A stretch of 45,812 bases of DNA from the NCBI GenBank assembly GCA_036265935.1, contig DATAOB010000114.1:1-45812 (forward strand), written 5' to 3'. The stretch comes from JAFASC01 sp036265935 (lineage in GTDB: Bacteria > Pseudomonadota > Alphaproteobacteria > Rhizobiales > Beijerinckiaceae). The notes under the pieces are model-generated. The model was not told the origin of the DNA, made no database searches, and saw nothing but the letters and a program-made list of their open reading frames with translations. Shown in pieces: positions 32,385 to 41,005 of this stretch (positions are counted from its first letter, which is position 1; each line of letters starts with the position of its first letter). Made by a program: the position numbers and the translations under genes.

Positions 32385-32515
32385 GCGTCAGACCCTCCGT
32401 GCTGGCTTGAGCATGGCGCATTTCCGGCTCTCGTCCGAGTTGCGGGCTCACCTCCGGCTGCAGGGGACCCCGCGCCCCGATTTGGACTTGCCGCCCATTC
32501 CACTAGAATCGGGGC

Positions 32516-33928
32516 ATGCTGGACAAGCCCTCGCTCCTGTCGCGCTTCGCCGACATCGTCGGCGCGCGGCATGTCATCGCCGAGCCGACCGATATGGAGC
32601 GCTATCTCGTCGAGGATCGCGGCCTCTATCATGGCCGCGCCCTGTGCGTGGTGCGGCCGGGCAACGTCGAGGAGGTGTCGCGGCTTGTTGCCCTCTGCGA
32701 CGAGACGGGCACGAAAATCGTGCCGCAGGGCGGCAATACCGGCCTCGTCGGGGGACAGATTCCGTCGGAAAAAGGCGACGAAATCGTGCTCTCGCTGACC
32801 CGACTAACCGCGATCCGCGACATCGATCCGTCATCGAACACGATGACCCTCGAGGCCGGCGTGACGCTTCTGCGCGCCCAGGAGGAGGCGGAAAAGATCG
32901 ATCGGCTGTTTCCGCTGTCGCTTGCCTCCGAAGGCTCCTGCACGATCGGCGGCAATCTCTCGACCAATGCCGGTGGCACCGCGGTTCTCGCCTACGGCAA
33001 TGCTCGCGATCTCGTGCTCGGGCTTGAAGTCGTGCTCGCCGATGGTCGTATCCTGTCCACCCTGTCGAAGCTCAAGAAGGACAATACCGGCTACGACCTG
33101 AAGCACCTCTTTATGGGCGCCGAAGGCACGCTCGGCATCATCACGGCGGCGGTGCTGAAACTGTTTCCGCGGCCCCGCGCGCGCGAGACGGCTTTCATCG
33201 GCGTCGCCAGCCCTAACGACGCGCTGTCGCTCTTGACGCTCGCACAGGAGCGCGCCGGACCATCGCTGGTGACGTTTGAAATCGTGCCGCGCATCGGCAT
33301 CGATTTCGTGCTTCGTCATTCGCCGGGCGCGCGCGATCCGCTGTCCAGTCCGCACGCCTGGTATGTGCTGCTCGAGCTCGCTTCACAAGCCGAGCATGGG
33401 CTGACAGACGATGCGGAATTGCTTCTCGCCGAAGCTCTGGAGAGGGGTATCGCCGAGGATGCGGCGCTCGCGACCTCGCTCGATCAGCGCAACGCCTTCT
33501 GGCGGTTGCGCGAACATCTGTCGGAAGTGCAAAAGTACGAGGGCGGCTCGATCAAGCACGACGTCTCGGTGCCGGTCGCGGCGGTTCCCGCCTTTATCGA
33601 CAGCGCGACCTCGGCCGTCCTGGCGGCGCTGCCGGAGGCGCGCGTCGTCGCCTTCGGCCATCTGGGCGACGGCAATGTCCACTTCAACGTCTCGCAACCG
33701 GTCGGCGCGAACAAAGAGGCATTCCTGGCGCGCTGGCATGACATCAATGACGTGGTCCACGGGATCGTCGCAAGCTATGGCGGCTCTATCTCGGCCGAGC
33801 ACGGGATTGGCCAGCTAAAGCGCGAGCTTTTGCCGGAGGTGAAGGATAAGGTGGCGCTCGACGTCATGCGCGCGCTGAAGCGCACGCTTGATCCGAAGGG
33901 CCTGCTCAATCCGGGAAAAGTGCTGTAG
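32516..33928 (+). CDS. FAD-linked 2-hydroxyacid dehydrogenase (GlcD/D2HGDH type)
   Basis: The 470-residue flavoprotein has the PCMH-type FAD domain (about 30-215) with PQGGNTGLVGGQIP, GCTIGGNLSTNAGG-like (SCTIGGNLSTNAGGTAVLAY) and HLFMGAEGTLGII. The C-terminal FAD-oxidase domain has VPVAAVPAFI, GHLGDGNVHFNVSQ and SAEHGIGQLKRELL. This pattern is common to D-2-hydroxyglutarate dehydrogenase, D-lactate dehydrogenase and the GlcD subunit of glycolate oxidase. Without glcEF neighbours a single-subunit D-2-hydroxyglutarate or D-lactate dehydrogenase is more likely. It is 39 bases ahead of the transaldolase gene. Confidence 0.92.
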   Translation: MLDKPSLLSRFADIVGARHVIAEPTDMERYLVEDRGLYHGRALCVVRPGNVEEVSRLVALCDETGTKIVPQGGNTGLVGGQIPSEKGDEIVLSLTRLTAIRDIDPSSNTMTLEAGVTLLRAQEEAEKIDRLFPLSLASEGSCTIGGNLSTNAGGTAVLAYGNARDLVLGLEVVLADGRILSTLSKLKKDNTGYDLKHLFMGAEGTLGIITAAVLKLFPRPRARETAFIGVASPNDALSLLTLAQERAGPSLVTFEIVPRIGIDFVLRHSPGARDPLSSPHAWYVLLELASQAEHGLTDDAELLLAEALERGIAEDAALATSLDQRNAFWRLREHLSEVQKYEGGSIKHDVSVPVAAVPAFIDSATSAVLAALPEARVVAFGHLGDGNVHFNVSQPVGANKEAFLARWHDINDVVHGIVASYGGSISAEHGIGQLKRELLPEVKDKVALDVMRALKRTLDPKGLLNPGKVL

Positions 33929-33967
33929 CCGATCTATATATTCAGCCAGGGTGCCGAGGGAGTAGCA

Positions 33968-34951
33968 ATGCCGTCAAAACTTGACCAACTCAAAGCAATG
34001 ACCGTCGTCGTCGCCGATACCGGCGACATCGACGCGATCCGCAAGTTCAAGCCCGTCGATTGCACCACCAATCCGTCGCTGATCCTGAAGGCGGTGCAAA
34101 GCGACAGTGAAGCCATTCACGAGCTTGTCGACGAGGCGGTCGTCTGGGGCCGCAGTCACAACAAGGCGACGAGCGTCATCGCCGATCGCGTCGTCATCAA
34201 TGTCGGCGCCGAGCTGACGCGGCTCGTGCCGGGGCGGGTCTCGACGGAGGTCAACGCCGATCTCTCCTTCGACACGAAAGGCACAATCGCCAAAGCCCGG
34301 GCGATCATCGCCGATTACGAGGGGCGCGGCATCGATCGCGAGCGCATCCTGATCAAGATAGCCTCGACCTGGGAAGGCATGCGCGCCGCCGAAGTGCTGC
34401 AGCGCGACGGCATCGATTGCAATATGACGCTGCTCTTCTCGTTGACACAGGCGGCCGCGGCGGCCGATGCCGGCGTGTTCCTCGTCTCCCCCTTCGTCGG
34501 ACGCATTTTCGACTGGTACACGAAGTCGACCGGCGAAAAATATACGGCCGAGAACGATCCCGGCGTGAAATCGGTGAAGCAGATCTATTCCTATTACAAA
34601 GCCTACGACATCCCCACCGTGGTGATGGGCGCCTCGTTCCGCAATCAGGGCGAGATCGAAGCGCTCGCCGGTTGCGACCGCCTGACGATTTCACCGTCGT
34701 TGCTCGATTCGCTGGCGAAAGATCCGGGCAAGCTCGAACGCAAGCTGTCGCCGGAGACGGCACGCCGCGACGCCCCGCCCAGAATGTCGCTCGACGAGAA
34801 AAGCTTCCGCTATATGCTCAACGAGGATGCGATGGCGACGGAGAAGCTTGCCGAGGGCATCCGGCTCTTTGCGCATGACCTGAGCGCGCTGCGCGAGCTT
34901 GTGTCGAAGCGGCTCGAGCAATCGGCGGCGGTTCCGGCGGAGCTGCCGTAG
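33968..34951 (+). CDS. tal: Transaldolase
   Basis: The 327-residue TIM-barrel enzyme transfers a dihydroxyacetone unit between sugar phosphates in the pentose phosphate pathway. Catalytic residues fit the TalB class: D17 in VADTGD, N35 in TTNPSL, and Schiff-base K130 in ILIKIASTWEG. NMTLLFSLTQAAA and SPFVGRIFDWY also match. GGGAG precedes the ATG. It follows the flavoprotein gene closely and may share its transcript. It is convergent with the TPP-enzyme gene with no gap. Confidence 0.96.
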   Translation: MPSKLDQLKAMTVVVADTGDIDAIRKFKPVDCTTNPSLILKAVQSDSEAIHELVDEAVVWGRSHNKATSVIADRVVINVGAELTRLVPGRVSTEVNADLSFDTKGTIAKARAIIADYEGRGIDRERILIKIASTWEGMRAAEVLQRDGIDCNMTLLFSLTQAAAAADAGVFLVSPFVGRIFDWYTKSTGEKYTAENDPGVKSVKQIYSYYKAYDIPTVVMGASFRNQGEIEALAGCDRLTISPSLLDSLAKDPGKLERKLSPETARRDAPPRMSLDEKSFRYMLNEDAMATEKLAEGIRLFAHDLSALRELVSKRLEQSAAVPAELP

Positions 34952-36631
34952 CTACTTTCGCGCCGCCAGCGCTTTCTCGCGGATTTGAGAGAGCGTCGTC
35001 GTCGGCGTGATCGCTTCCGGGTCGACCTTGGTGTGAATGATCGCCGGCTTGCCGGATTTAATCGCGCGCTCGAACGCCGGACCGAAGTCCGCGGTGCGCT
35101 CCACCGTCTCGCCATGACCGCCGAAGGCCCGGGCGTAAGCGGCGAAATCCGGGTTCTTCAGCGCCGTCGCTGAAATACGGCCGGGATATTCGCGCTCCTG
35201 ATGCATACGTATCGTGCCGTACATGCTGTTGTCGAGAAGGACGATGACGATCGGCAGATCGTATTGGACGGCGGTCGCGAATTCCTGGCCGTTCATCAGG
35301 AAATCGCCGTCGCCGGCAAAGCAGATGACCGTGCGCTCCGGATTGACGCGCTTGGCGCCGACAGCGGCCGGCACGCCGTAGCCCATCGAGCCCGATGTCG
35401 GCGCGAGCTGCGTGCCGAAGGCGCGGTAGCGCATGTAGCGCTGCACCCAACCGGCGAAATTGCCGGCGCCGTTGGTAATGATCGCATCGGCCGGAATGTG
35501 ATCGCGCACATAGATCGCGAGTTCGCCGATATGCACGGAGCCCGGCGACGACGACGGCTTTTCCGTCCAGGCGATATAGTCGGCGCGCGATTGCCGCGTT
35601 GCATCGGCCCAGGGGATTTGTTTCGGCGGCTGCAGGTCGGTCAGTGCCTCGCAAAAACCGGCGGGCGTCGCGTGAATGCCGAGATGCGGGTGATAGACGC
35701 GCCCGAGCTCTTCGGCGTCGGCATGAACATGCACGAGCTTTTGCCGTGGATTCGGAATTTCGAAGAGAGTGTAGCCCTGCGATTGCAATTCCGCCATGCG
35801 GTCGCCGACGATGACAACGAGATCGGCGGATTCGATGCGCGCTTTCAGCTTCGGATTGGGCGAGATGCCGAGTTCGCCGGCATAGCTCGGATGGCCATAG
35901 TCGAAGAGCATGGCGCGGCGAAAGACGGTCGAGACCGGCAGCGCGAAACGCTCGGCAAAGCCGCGCATGTCGTCGACCGCCTGCGGCGTCCAACCGCCAC
36001 CGCCGAGAATGACGATCGGCGCTTTTGCTCGCGAGAGAAGCGTCTGCAGTTCGGCAATCTGCTGCTTACCGGGAAAAGTCTCGATGCGCTCGACGCGCGC
36101 CGCGTCGTCGACCGCCGCCTGCTCCGTCAGCATGTCTTCTGGCAAGGCAATGACGACCGGCCCCGGCCGGCCCTGCATCGCAACGTGAAAGGCGCGCGAG
36201 ACGACTTCCGGAATGCGCGCGGGATCGTCGATCTCGATCGCCCATTTCGTCGTCGAGCCGAATAGCGCGCGATAGTTCATCTCCTGGAACGCCCCGCGCT
36301 CGCGCATGTCGCGCCCGACCTGGCCGACAAACAGGATCAGCGGCACGTCGTCGTGCTCGGCAATGTGGATCGCCGGCATGGCATTGGTGGCGCCGGGGCC
36401 GCGCGTGACGAAGGCAATGCCGGGACGGCCGGTCAGACGCGCGCTCGCATCCGCCATCATCGTCGCGCCGCCCTCCTGCCGGCAGACGGTGACGTTGAGC
36501 TTGGCGTCATGAAACGCATCAAGTACGGCCAGATACGATTCGCCCGGCACGCAGAAGACGTGCTCGACGCCCTGCGCGACGAGCTGGTCGACGAGGATTT
36601 GTCCGCCGCTGCGGGTATTCGATGCGCGCAT
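34952..36631 (-). CDS. Acetolactate synthase-like TPP enzyme
   Basis: The 559-residue protein has the three-domain plan of acetolactate synthase/benzoylformate decarboxylase: PYR domain (about 8-175) with VEHVFCVPGESYLAVLDAF and the activating Glu in CRQEGGA; central domain with LGGGGWTPQAVDDM; PP domain (about 375-545) with SMGYGVPAAVGAKR and the TPP/Mg motif GDGDFLMNGQEF ending at DNSMYG. It decarboxylates or ligates 2-keto acids. No small regulatory subunit gene (ilvH) is near, so a catabolic or uncharacterised TPP enzyme is more likely than biosynthetic IlvB. The exact substrate is unknown. Confidence 0.88.
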   Translation of the reverse strand: MRASNTRSGGQILVDQLVAQGVEHVFCVPGESYLAVLDAFHDAKLNVTVCRQEGGATMMADASARLTGRPGIAFVTRGPGATNAMPAIHIAEHDDVPLILFVGQVGRDMRERGAFQEMNYRALFGSTTKWAIEIDDPARIPEVVSRAFHVAMQGRPGPVVIALPEDMLTEQAAVDDAARVERIETFPGKQQIAELQTLLSRAKAPIVILGGGGWTPQAVDDMRGFAERFALPVSTVFRRAMLFDYGHPSYAGELGISPNPKLKARIESADLVVIVGDRMAELQSQGYTLFEIPNPRQKLVHVHADAEELGRVYHPHLGIHATPAGFCEALTDLQPPKQIPWADATRQSRADYIAWTEKPSSSPGSVHIGELAIYVRDHIPADAIITNGAGNFAGWVQRYMRYRAFGTQLAPTSGSMGYGVPAAVGAKRVNPERTVICFAGDGDFLMNGQEFATAVQYDLPIVIVLLDNSMYGTIRMHQEREYPGRISATALKNPDFAAYARAFGGHGETVERTADFGPAFERAIKSGKPAIIHTKVDPEAITPTTTLSQIREKALAARK

Positions 36632-36633
36632 TG

Positions 36634-36971
36634 CTATTCCAGACCTGTCCGGGGTGATCGCGACTGTAGTCGGACGATCACAGGGCGAAGCTCCGTAAGT
36701 GATTGGGTCGCGAGCTTCCCCATCAGAAGGTCGTCGACGCCATAATATTCGTGCCGGAGCAGGTTGCCAATCGCGGCGATCTCTCTCCACGGGTAGCAGG
36801 AAATGACGGAATGTGGCGAGTCGCTTCGGAAATTATTTCGACGCACCGCTCCACGGCCCGCCGCGTCTTAAAGTCAGCATAATAGCTCTCAAATGTTAGG
36901 TCCTTGGTGATATCCACGACGGCATCTATGGATTCAAGAATATCAAGCAGATGAATTTCAAAGCCATGCAC
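36634..36971 (-). pseudogene. hepT: HepT-like toxin (DUF86), frameshifted
   Basis: The first part starts at GTG 36971 with HLLDILESIDAVVDITKDLT and RRAVERCVEIISEATRHIP, typical of HepT. The matching second part, PWREIAAIGNLLRHEYYGVDD and ATQSLTELRPVI, is in another frame from about 36795. HepT normally has about ten residues between HIP and PWRE; here several are missing and the frame changes, so the toxin is probably inactive. The RNase-type motif region (LRHEYYG) is still readable. It follows the antitoxin gene directly. Confidence 0.8.
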
Positions 36972-37265
36972 TTAGAAAACTCGGATCGCTTCGCGTTCGA
37001 TTCTGGCCTTGAAAGCTGGGTGCAGCGCGCGCCGCGGCGTCAAGTCCGCCGGATGCCCAAGTGCATGCGAGAGACTTTCGCGTAGCCTGATCAGCTCGAC
37101 GAAACTGAATTTTTCCGGATCATAGTCGATAAATATGTCGACATTGCTGCGTTCGCGCGCCTCGTCGCGCGCCGTCGATCCAAACAGATAAAGCGCAGTC
37201 GCGCCGAGACCTCTTGCCTCGGCAGCGTGGGATTGCAGTATGTCGATAGCGCGATCGCGTTCCAT
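36972..37265 (-). CDS. mntA: MNT-type nucleotidyltransferase antitoxin
   Basis: The 97-residue minimal nucleotidyltransferase shows ALYLFGSTARDEARERSNVD, the GSxARxExxxxSDxD-type motif with Asn for the usual Asp before VD, then IFIDYDPEKFSFVELIRLRE. In MNT/HepT systems this protein inactivates HepT by AMPylating its tyrosine motif. The partner gene downstream is frameshifted, so this looks like an antitoxin left after loss of its toxin. The gene itself is intact, with start ATG 37265. It ends exactly where hepT begins. Confidence 0.87.
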   Translation of the reverse strand: MERDRAIDILQSHAAEARGLGATALYLFGSTARDEARERSNVDIFIDYDPEKFSFVELIRLRESLSHALGHPADLTPRRALHPAFKARIEREAIRVF

Positions 37266-37274
37266 GCGGCTTAT

Positions 37275-38474
37275 CTAACGCGCAGTGGTTTGCGTCACGC
37301 CGCCACCCCATGCCGGATCGGAGAGCACATCCCGCGTGTGCTCGCCAAGCGCCGGCGCCGGCAGCGGCGCAGCGGCATGCACGCCGTCGATCGTGATCGG
37401 CGTGCGTAAGCCCGGTGTCGTCCCGCCCTTGGCGCGCTTGTTCGGTCGATCGATGCGCATCTGGCGCGCGATCACCTGCGGGTCGGCAAACACTTCCGAC
37501 AGCGTGTTGATCGGCCCGGCGGGAACGCCGGCCGCCTCGCACTTAGCGATGAGATCGGCGCGGCTGAATTTCGACGTGAGGCCGTTCAAAATCCGCGTCA
37601 GCTCGACACGATTGGCGATGCGATCTTTGTTTTCTAAAAAGCGTGCATCTTCGGCGAGCTCGGGTCGGCCGAGGAGCCGCATCAGCCGTTGGAATTGCGC
37701 ATCGTTGCCGCTGGCGATGATGAAATTGCCGTCGGCGGCTTTGAACACGTCGTAAGGAATGACCGTCGCATGCGCGTTGCCCATGCGCGGCGGCTCCTTG
37801 CCGGAGATCAGATAGAACAGCGCCTGATTGCCCATAATGCCGATCAGCGAATCGATCAGGCAGCAATCGATGAAGGCGCCTTCGCCTGTGCGCTCGCGCC
37901 GGAACAAAGCCGCTTGAATGGCGATCGTCGAATAAAGCCCAGTGAAGACGTCGGCAACGGCAATGCCGGCCTTGTAAGGCGGCCCTTCGATCGGACCGGT
38001 GATCGACATGAGACCGCCCATGCCCTGCACGAGGAAGTCGTAGCCCGGCCGCGCGGCATAAGGTCCGTTCTGGCCGAAGCCGGTAATCGAGCAATAGATC
38101 AGCTTCGGATTGATCTGCTTGAGACTATCGTAATCCAATCCGTATTTCTTCAAGCCGCCGAGCTTGAAATTCTCGATCAGCACGTCGGCATGCCGCGCCA
38201 ATTGGCGCACGATCTTCTGGCCTTCCGGCGTTTCGAAATCGGCGACGACGTCGCGCTTGCCGCGATTGCAGGAATGGTAATAGCCGGCGCCGAGATTTGA
38301 CCCGTCGGCACCTTCGACGAAAGGCGGCCCCCAGGCGCGCGTGTCATCGCCGCTCTTCGAGCGCTCGACCTTGACGACGTCGGCGCCGAGATCGGCGAGC
38401 AATTGCCCGGCCCAGGGGCCGGCGAGAATGCGGGCAAGTTCGAGAACGCGGATGCCGGAAAGAGGTGCGGACAA
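37275..38474 (-). CDS. CaiB/BaiF (class III) CoA-transferase
   Basis: The 399-residue protein has the family blocks IRVLELARILAGPWAGQLLA, ADVVKVERSKSGDDTRAWGP, ADVLIENFKLGGLKKYGLDY, YCSITGFGQNGPYAARPGYD, and ADVFTGLYS with the likely catalytic Asp175. GNAHATVIPYDVFKAADG and the C-terminal HTRDVLSD also fit. Such enzymes move CoA between organic acids (formyl/oxalyl, carnitine, succinyl or aromatic acids); the pair is not determined. The reading frame has TTG 38474 as its only sensible start, with GGAG 11 bases before it. Confidence 0.92.
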   Translation of the reverse strand: MSAPLSGIRVLELARILAGPWAGQLLADLGADVVKVERSKSGDDTRAWGPPFVEGADGSNLGAGYYHSCNRGKRDVVADFETPEGQKIVRQLARHADVLIENFKLGGLKKYGLDYDSLKQINPKLIYCSITGFGQNGPYAARPGYDFLVQGMGGLMSITGPIEGPPYKAGIAVADVFTGLYSTIAIQAALFRRERTGEGAFIDCCLIDSLIGIMGNQALFYLISGKEPPRMGNAHATVIPYDVFKAADGNFIIASGNDAQFQRLMRLLGRPELAEDARFLENKDRIANRVELTRILNGLTSKFSRADLIAKCEAAGVPAGPINTLSEVFADPQVIARQMRIDRPNKRAKGGTTPGLRTPITIDGVHAAAPLPAPALGEHTRDVLSDPAWGGGVTQTTAR

Positions 38475-38536
38475 GTGCTTTGCTGCTCCACTTCACAGGA
38501 TTCGAATTCTCGCCTTCGCGGGAATGACGCCGCGAG

Positions 38537-38911
38537 TCAACCGACGCTGATCTCGACCTTGTTCGGATAGAAGGCGAGATAGCCTTCGATCTCTTTCATG
38601 GCCCGGAATGGCGTCTCATATGACCACACCGCGTTCTCGATGCGCGTGCCGTCCTTGGCAAGAATGCTGAAATAGCTCGCATCGCCCTTGTAAGGGCAAT
38701 GCGTCGAGTGGTCGGTCTTGACGAGCCTGTTCATCTCGACGGCGCTCCGCGGAATGTAGTGCACGACTGGATACGTCGATTCCTTCAGATCGAGCGCGTC
38801 GCTCGTATCGGCGATTACCTCACCGCCAAACCGCACCCGCACGCGATTGCGCGACGGCGAAATGGTGATCGGATGATTGGGGTCAGGAATCTTCGGCTGC
38901 GCTGCGGGCAT
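38537..38911 (-). CDS. DUF427 domain protein
   Basis: The 124-residue protein is a single DUF427 domain: RVRVRFGGEVIADTSDALDL, PVVHYIPRSAVEMNRL, HCPYKGDASYFSI, AVWSYETPFRAMKEIEGYLA and FYPNKVEI. The HCPYKG and FYP elements are typical. These small beta-rich proteins are widespread; some are described as nucleotide or ligand binding, and I know of no established role. The gene stands 62 bases upstream of the CoA-transferase on the same strand and may share its transcript. Confidence 0.9.
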   Translation of the reverse strand: MPAAQPKIPDPNHPITISPSRNRVRVRFGGEVIADTSDALDLKESTYPVVHYIPRSAVEMNRLVKTDHSTHCPYKGDASYFSILAKDGTRIENAVWSYETPFRAMKEIEGYLAFYPNKVEISVG

Positions 38912-38966
38912 GCGCCTTCTCCTTCAGATCGCGAGGTTTGGAGATAAGCGGCCGGCGCGCGCTCCG

Positions 38967-39806
38967 CTACATTTTCTTAAGACTGAGCGGCTTGCCTTCT
39001 TTCGGATCCTTCTCCCAGGTGCCGACGCCCTTCGGCTCGAAGATCGCGTGATGGCCTTTACGCGCCGTCAGCTTCAGATGGCCCTTCTCCAGCGCCCACC
39101 CGACCGGATCGAAAATGACGATGCCCTGATCGCGGCAGGCGGGGGCCAGCAGCGCCTTGTTGCCGCCCTTCAGGCCCCGCGCCTTGGCGTCGAGCGTGAT
39201 CATGCAGCCGGTGTCCTTGCCGCCCTCGCGCAGCACGGAATAGCGGCCGGCGACTTCGTCCGGCCGGACCGAAGATGAACCCGCCGGTGTCGTGGTCGCC
39301 GCGACCTGCACCGGCGCCTTCGCCGGGGATGGGCTCTCGAAGCCGGGGACCGGCACGGCCGGAAGATCGGAAAAGCGTTGCCCTTGCGCGGCCGAATCGG
39401 CGGCGCTCAACCGATAGGTTTCGCCCTCGGGGCCATTGGCGAGAAGCGGACCCTCGCCACTCGGCAGGAAGGCCAGCACCTCTTTGCCTTTGGGATCGGC
39501 GAAGCTCACGTGCTCGCCGGGCTTCAGGGTCCAGCTGTCGATCTCGGCGAGAAGCGGCATAGCGCGGCGGCAGCCGGCGGGCATAGCAAGGGCAAGTCCC
39601 GATCCGACTTGATCCGCGCGCAGCACCAGCCGGCAACGCCGATTGGTGTCGTTGAGCGACAAATCCCATTGACCGGCGAGCTTCTCGACGCTGGTCAGAT
39701 CGATTGCGGCACTCGCTTGCGCCATCAGCACCACGCTGAAGGCCAGGACAGTCGCCGAGCCGTATCGGTCAAGCCGCATCGGCGAGGGGCGAGACGTGGG
39801 TATCAT
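38967..39806 (-). CDS. Secreted protein with two AprI/Inh-like inhibitor domains
   Basis: The 279-residue protein has a signal sequence (hydrophobic residues 17-34, ending AQASAA). It then has two copies of a beta-barrel with the AprI/Inh look: domain 1 (about 41-135) with KLAGQWDLSLNDTNRRCRLVL and GCRRAMPLLAEIDSW; domain 2 (about 180-275) with EVAGRYSVLREGGKDTGCMI, PACRDQGIVIFDPVGWALE and HLKLTARKG. Each has the usual Cys pair. A Pro/Ala/Thr linker joins them. Family members inhibit secreted metalloproteases of the serralysin type; none is encoded here. GGAGG precedes ATG 39806; ATG 39779 is an alternative. Confidence 0.8.
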   Translation of the reverse strand: MIPTSRPSPMRLDRYGSATVLAFSVVLMAQASAAIDLTSVEKLAGQWDLSLNDTNRRCRLVLRADQVGSGLALAMPAGCRRAMPLLAEIDSWTLKPGEHVSFADPKGKEVLAFLPSGEGPLLANGPEGETYRLSAADSAAQGQRFSDLPAVPVPGFESPSPAKAPVQVAATTTPAGSSSVRPDEVAGRYSVLREGGKDTGCMITLDAKARGLKGGNKALLAPACRDQGIVIFDPVGWALEKGHLKLTARKGHHAIFEPKGVGTWEKDPKEGKPLSLKKM

Positions 39807-39831
39807 TTGGCCTCCGGCACGGGACTCGCGC

Positions 39832-40812
39832 TCAATGTGCCACGCTCTTGTTGCGCGGCCACGGCGTTTCCGCAACCGGCGTCAGCGGCCCGCGCCCGGC
39901 GGCATACGACAGGAGATTGTCGACGACGAGCTGGCCCATCGCATTGCGCGTATGAACCGAGGCGGAGCCGACATGCGGCAACAGGACGACGTGCTCCATG
40001 TCGATCAGCGCCTGCGGCACGCGCGGCTCGTTGGCGAAAACATCCAATCCGGCGGTCATGATCTTGCGGTCGCGTAAGGCCTCGATCAGCGCTTCCTCGT
40101 CGACGACGGAGCCGCGCGCGACGTTGATCAGCACACCCTCGGGCCCGAGCGCTTCCAAGACCTCGGCATTGACGAGATGCTTGGTCTCCGGGCCGCCGGG
40201 CGTGATCACCAGCAGGATGTCGCAAGCGCGCGCCATCTCGACGAGCGAGGCAAAATACGCGTATCCCGCGTCCGCCTGGGGCTTGCGCCCGTGATAGACG
40301 ATCTTCAGGCCAAAAGTTTCGGCCCGTTTGGCAATGGCCTTGCCGATCCGCCCGAGGCCGATGATGCCTAGCGTGCGGTCGCGTAGGGTCGCCGTCAGCG
40401 GAAACGGCTTTTGCAGCCACTTCCCTTGCCGCAAATAGCGGTCGGCCTGCGGCAGCTGCCGCACCGCACACAAAATCAGACCGAGTGCGGTGTCGGCGAC
40501 CTCCTCGTTGAGCACGTCCGGCGTGTTGGTGACCACGATGTTATGCGCGCCGGCCCATTTCGCGTCGATGTGGTCGTAGCCGACCCCGTAGCTCGCAACG
40601 ATTTCAACTTTCGGCAGCCGCGATAGAAATGCGGCGTTTACGGGAGCATGACCGCCGCCGGTGGCGAGCCCGCGGATGCGCGGCGCGAGTTGCTTAAGCG
40701 CGGCCTCTTTGTCGGGAGCTTCCCAAAGCTTGTGCAGCTTGCATCCCTCCTCCAATCCGGCGACGACCCGCGCCGGCATTGGCTCGGCCATCAAAACCTC
40801 GAACTCGCTCAC
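39832..40812 (-). CDS. D-2-hydroxyacid dehydrogenase (glyoxylate/hydroxypyruvate reductase type)
   Basis: The 326-residue enzyme has the split catalytic domain of the family and an NAD(P)-binding Rossmann domain (about 105-285): TLGIIGLGRIGKAIAKRAET, catalytic Arg in LINVARGSVVDEEAL, Glu in FANEPRVP and His in LLPHVGSAS. ASYGVGYDHID and TNTPDVLNEEVAD lie before the Rossmann part. It reduces 2-keto acids such as glyoxylate, hydroxypyruvate or 2-ketogluconate. The start is GTG 40812 by its GAGG site; ATG 40827 is possible. Confidence 0.92.
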   Translation of the reverse strand: MSEFEVLMAEPMPARVVAGLEEGCKLHKLWEAPDKEAALKQLAPRIRGLATGGGHAPVNAAFLSRLPKVEIVASYGVGYDHIDAKWAGAHNIVVTNTPDVLNEEVADTALGLILCAVRQLPQADRYLRQGKWLQKPFPLTATLRDRTLGIIGLGRIGKAIAKRAETFGLKIVYHGRKPQADAGYAYFASLVEMARACDILLVITPGGPETKHLVNAEVLEALGPEGVLINVARGSVVDEEALIEALRDRKIMTAGLDVFANEPRVPQALIDMEHVVLLPHVGSASVHTRNAMGQLVVDNLLSYAAGRGPLTPVAETPWPRNKSVAH

Positions 40813-40949
40813 GCCTAGACACCTCATAAACTTTGGTCGCAGGACGCGGCAAAACTACTCCGCTGGTTTGCCGGCGCCACAATTAGCCGCTTGCTTTCTA
40901 GCAGCCGCTCGCCATCATGCGCGAGCCAAAGCCGCTTGGGCAAGCCGGC

Positions 40950-40961
40950 CGGATATATCCG
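40950..40961. promoter_or_regulatory. 12-bp perfect palindrome upstream of the ABC operon
   Basis: CGGATATATCCG lies 45 bases ahead of the ATPase start, in the 193-bp divergent gap. A GCGGG-atcaa-CCCGC hairpin (40973-40987) follows, just before the ribosome site. It could be a sugar-type repressor site or overlap the promoter; no regulator gene is adjacent. Confidence 0.4.
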
Positions 40962-41005
40962 AATAACAACAGGCGGGATCAACCCGCTTTGGGGAGGAGT
41001 TGAGA

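Noticed and set aside
34952..38474. An oxalate-degrading pair (oxalyl-CoA decarboxylase plus formyl-CoA transferase)
   Set aside because: The TPP enzyme looks like the acetolactate synthase branch rather than oxalyl-CoA decarboxylase, and the two genes are separated by the toxin-antitoxin remnant.
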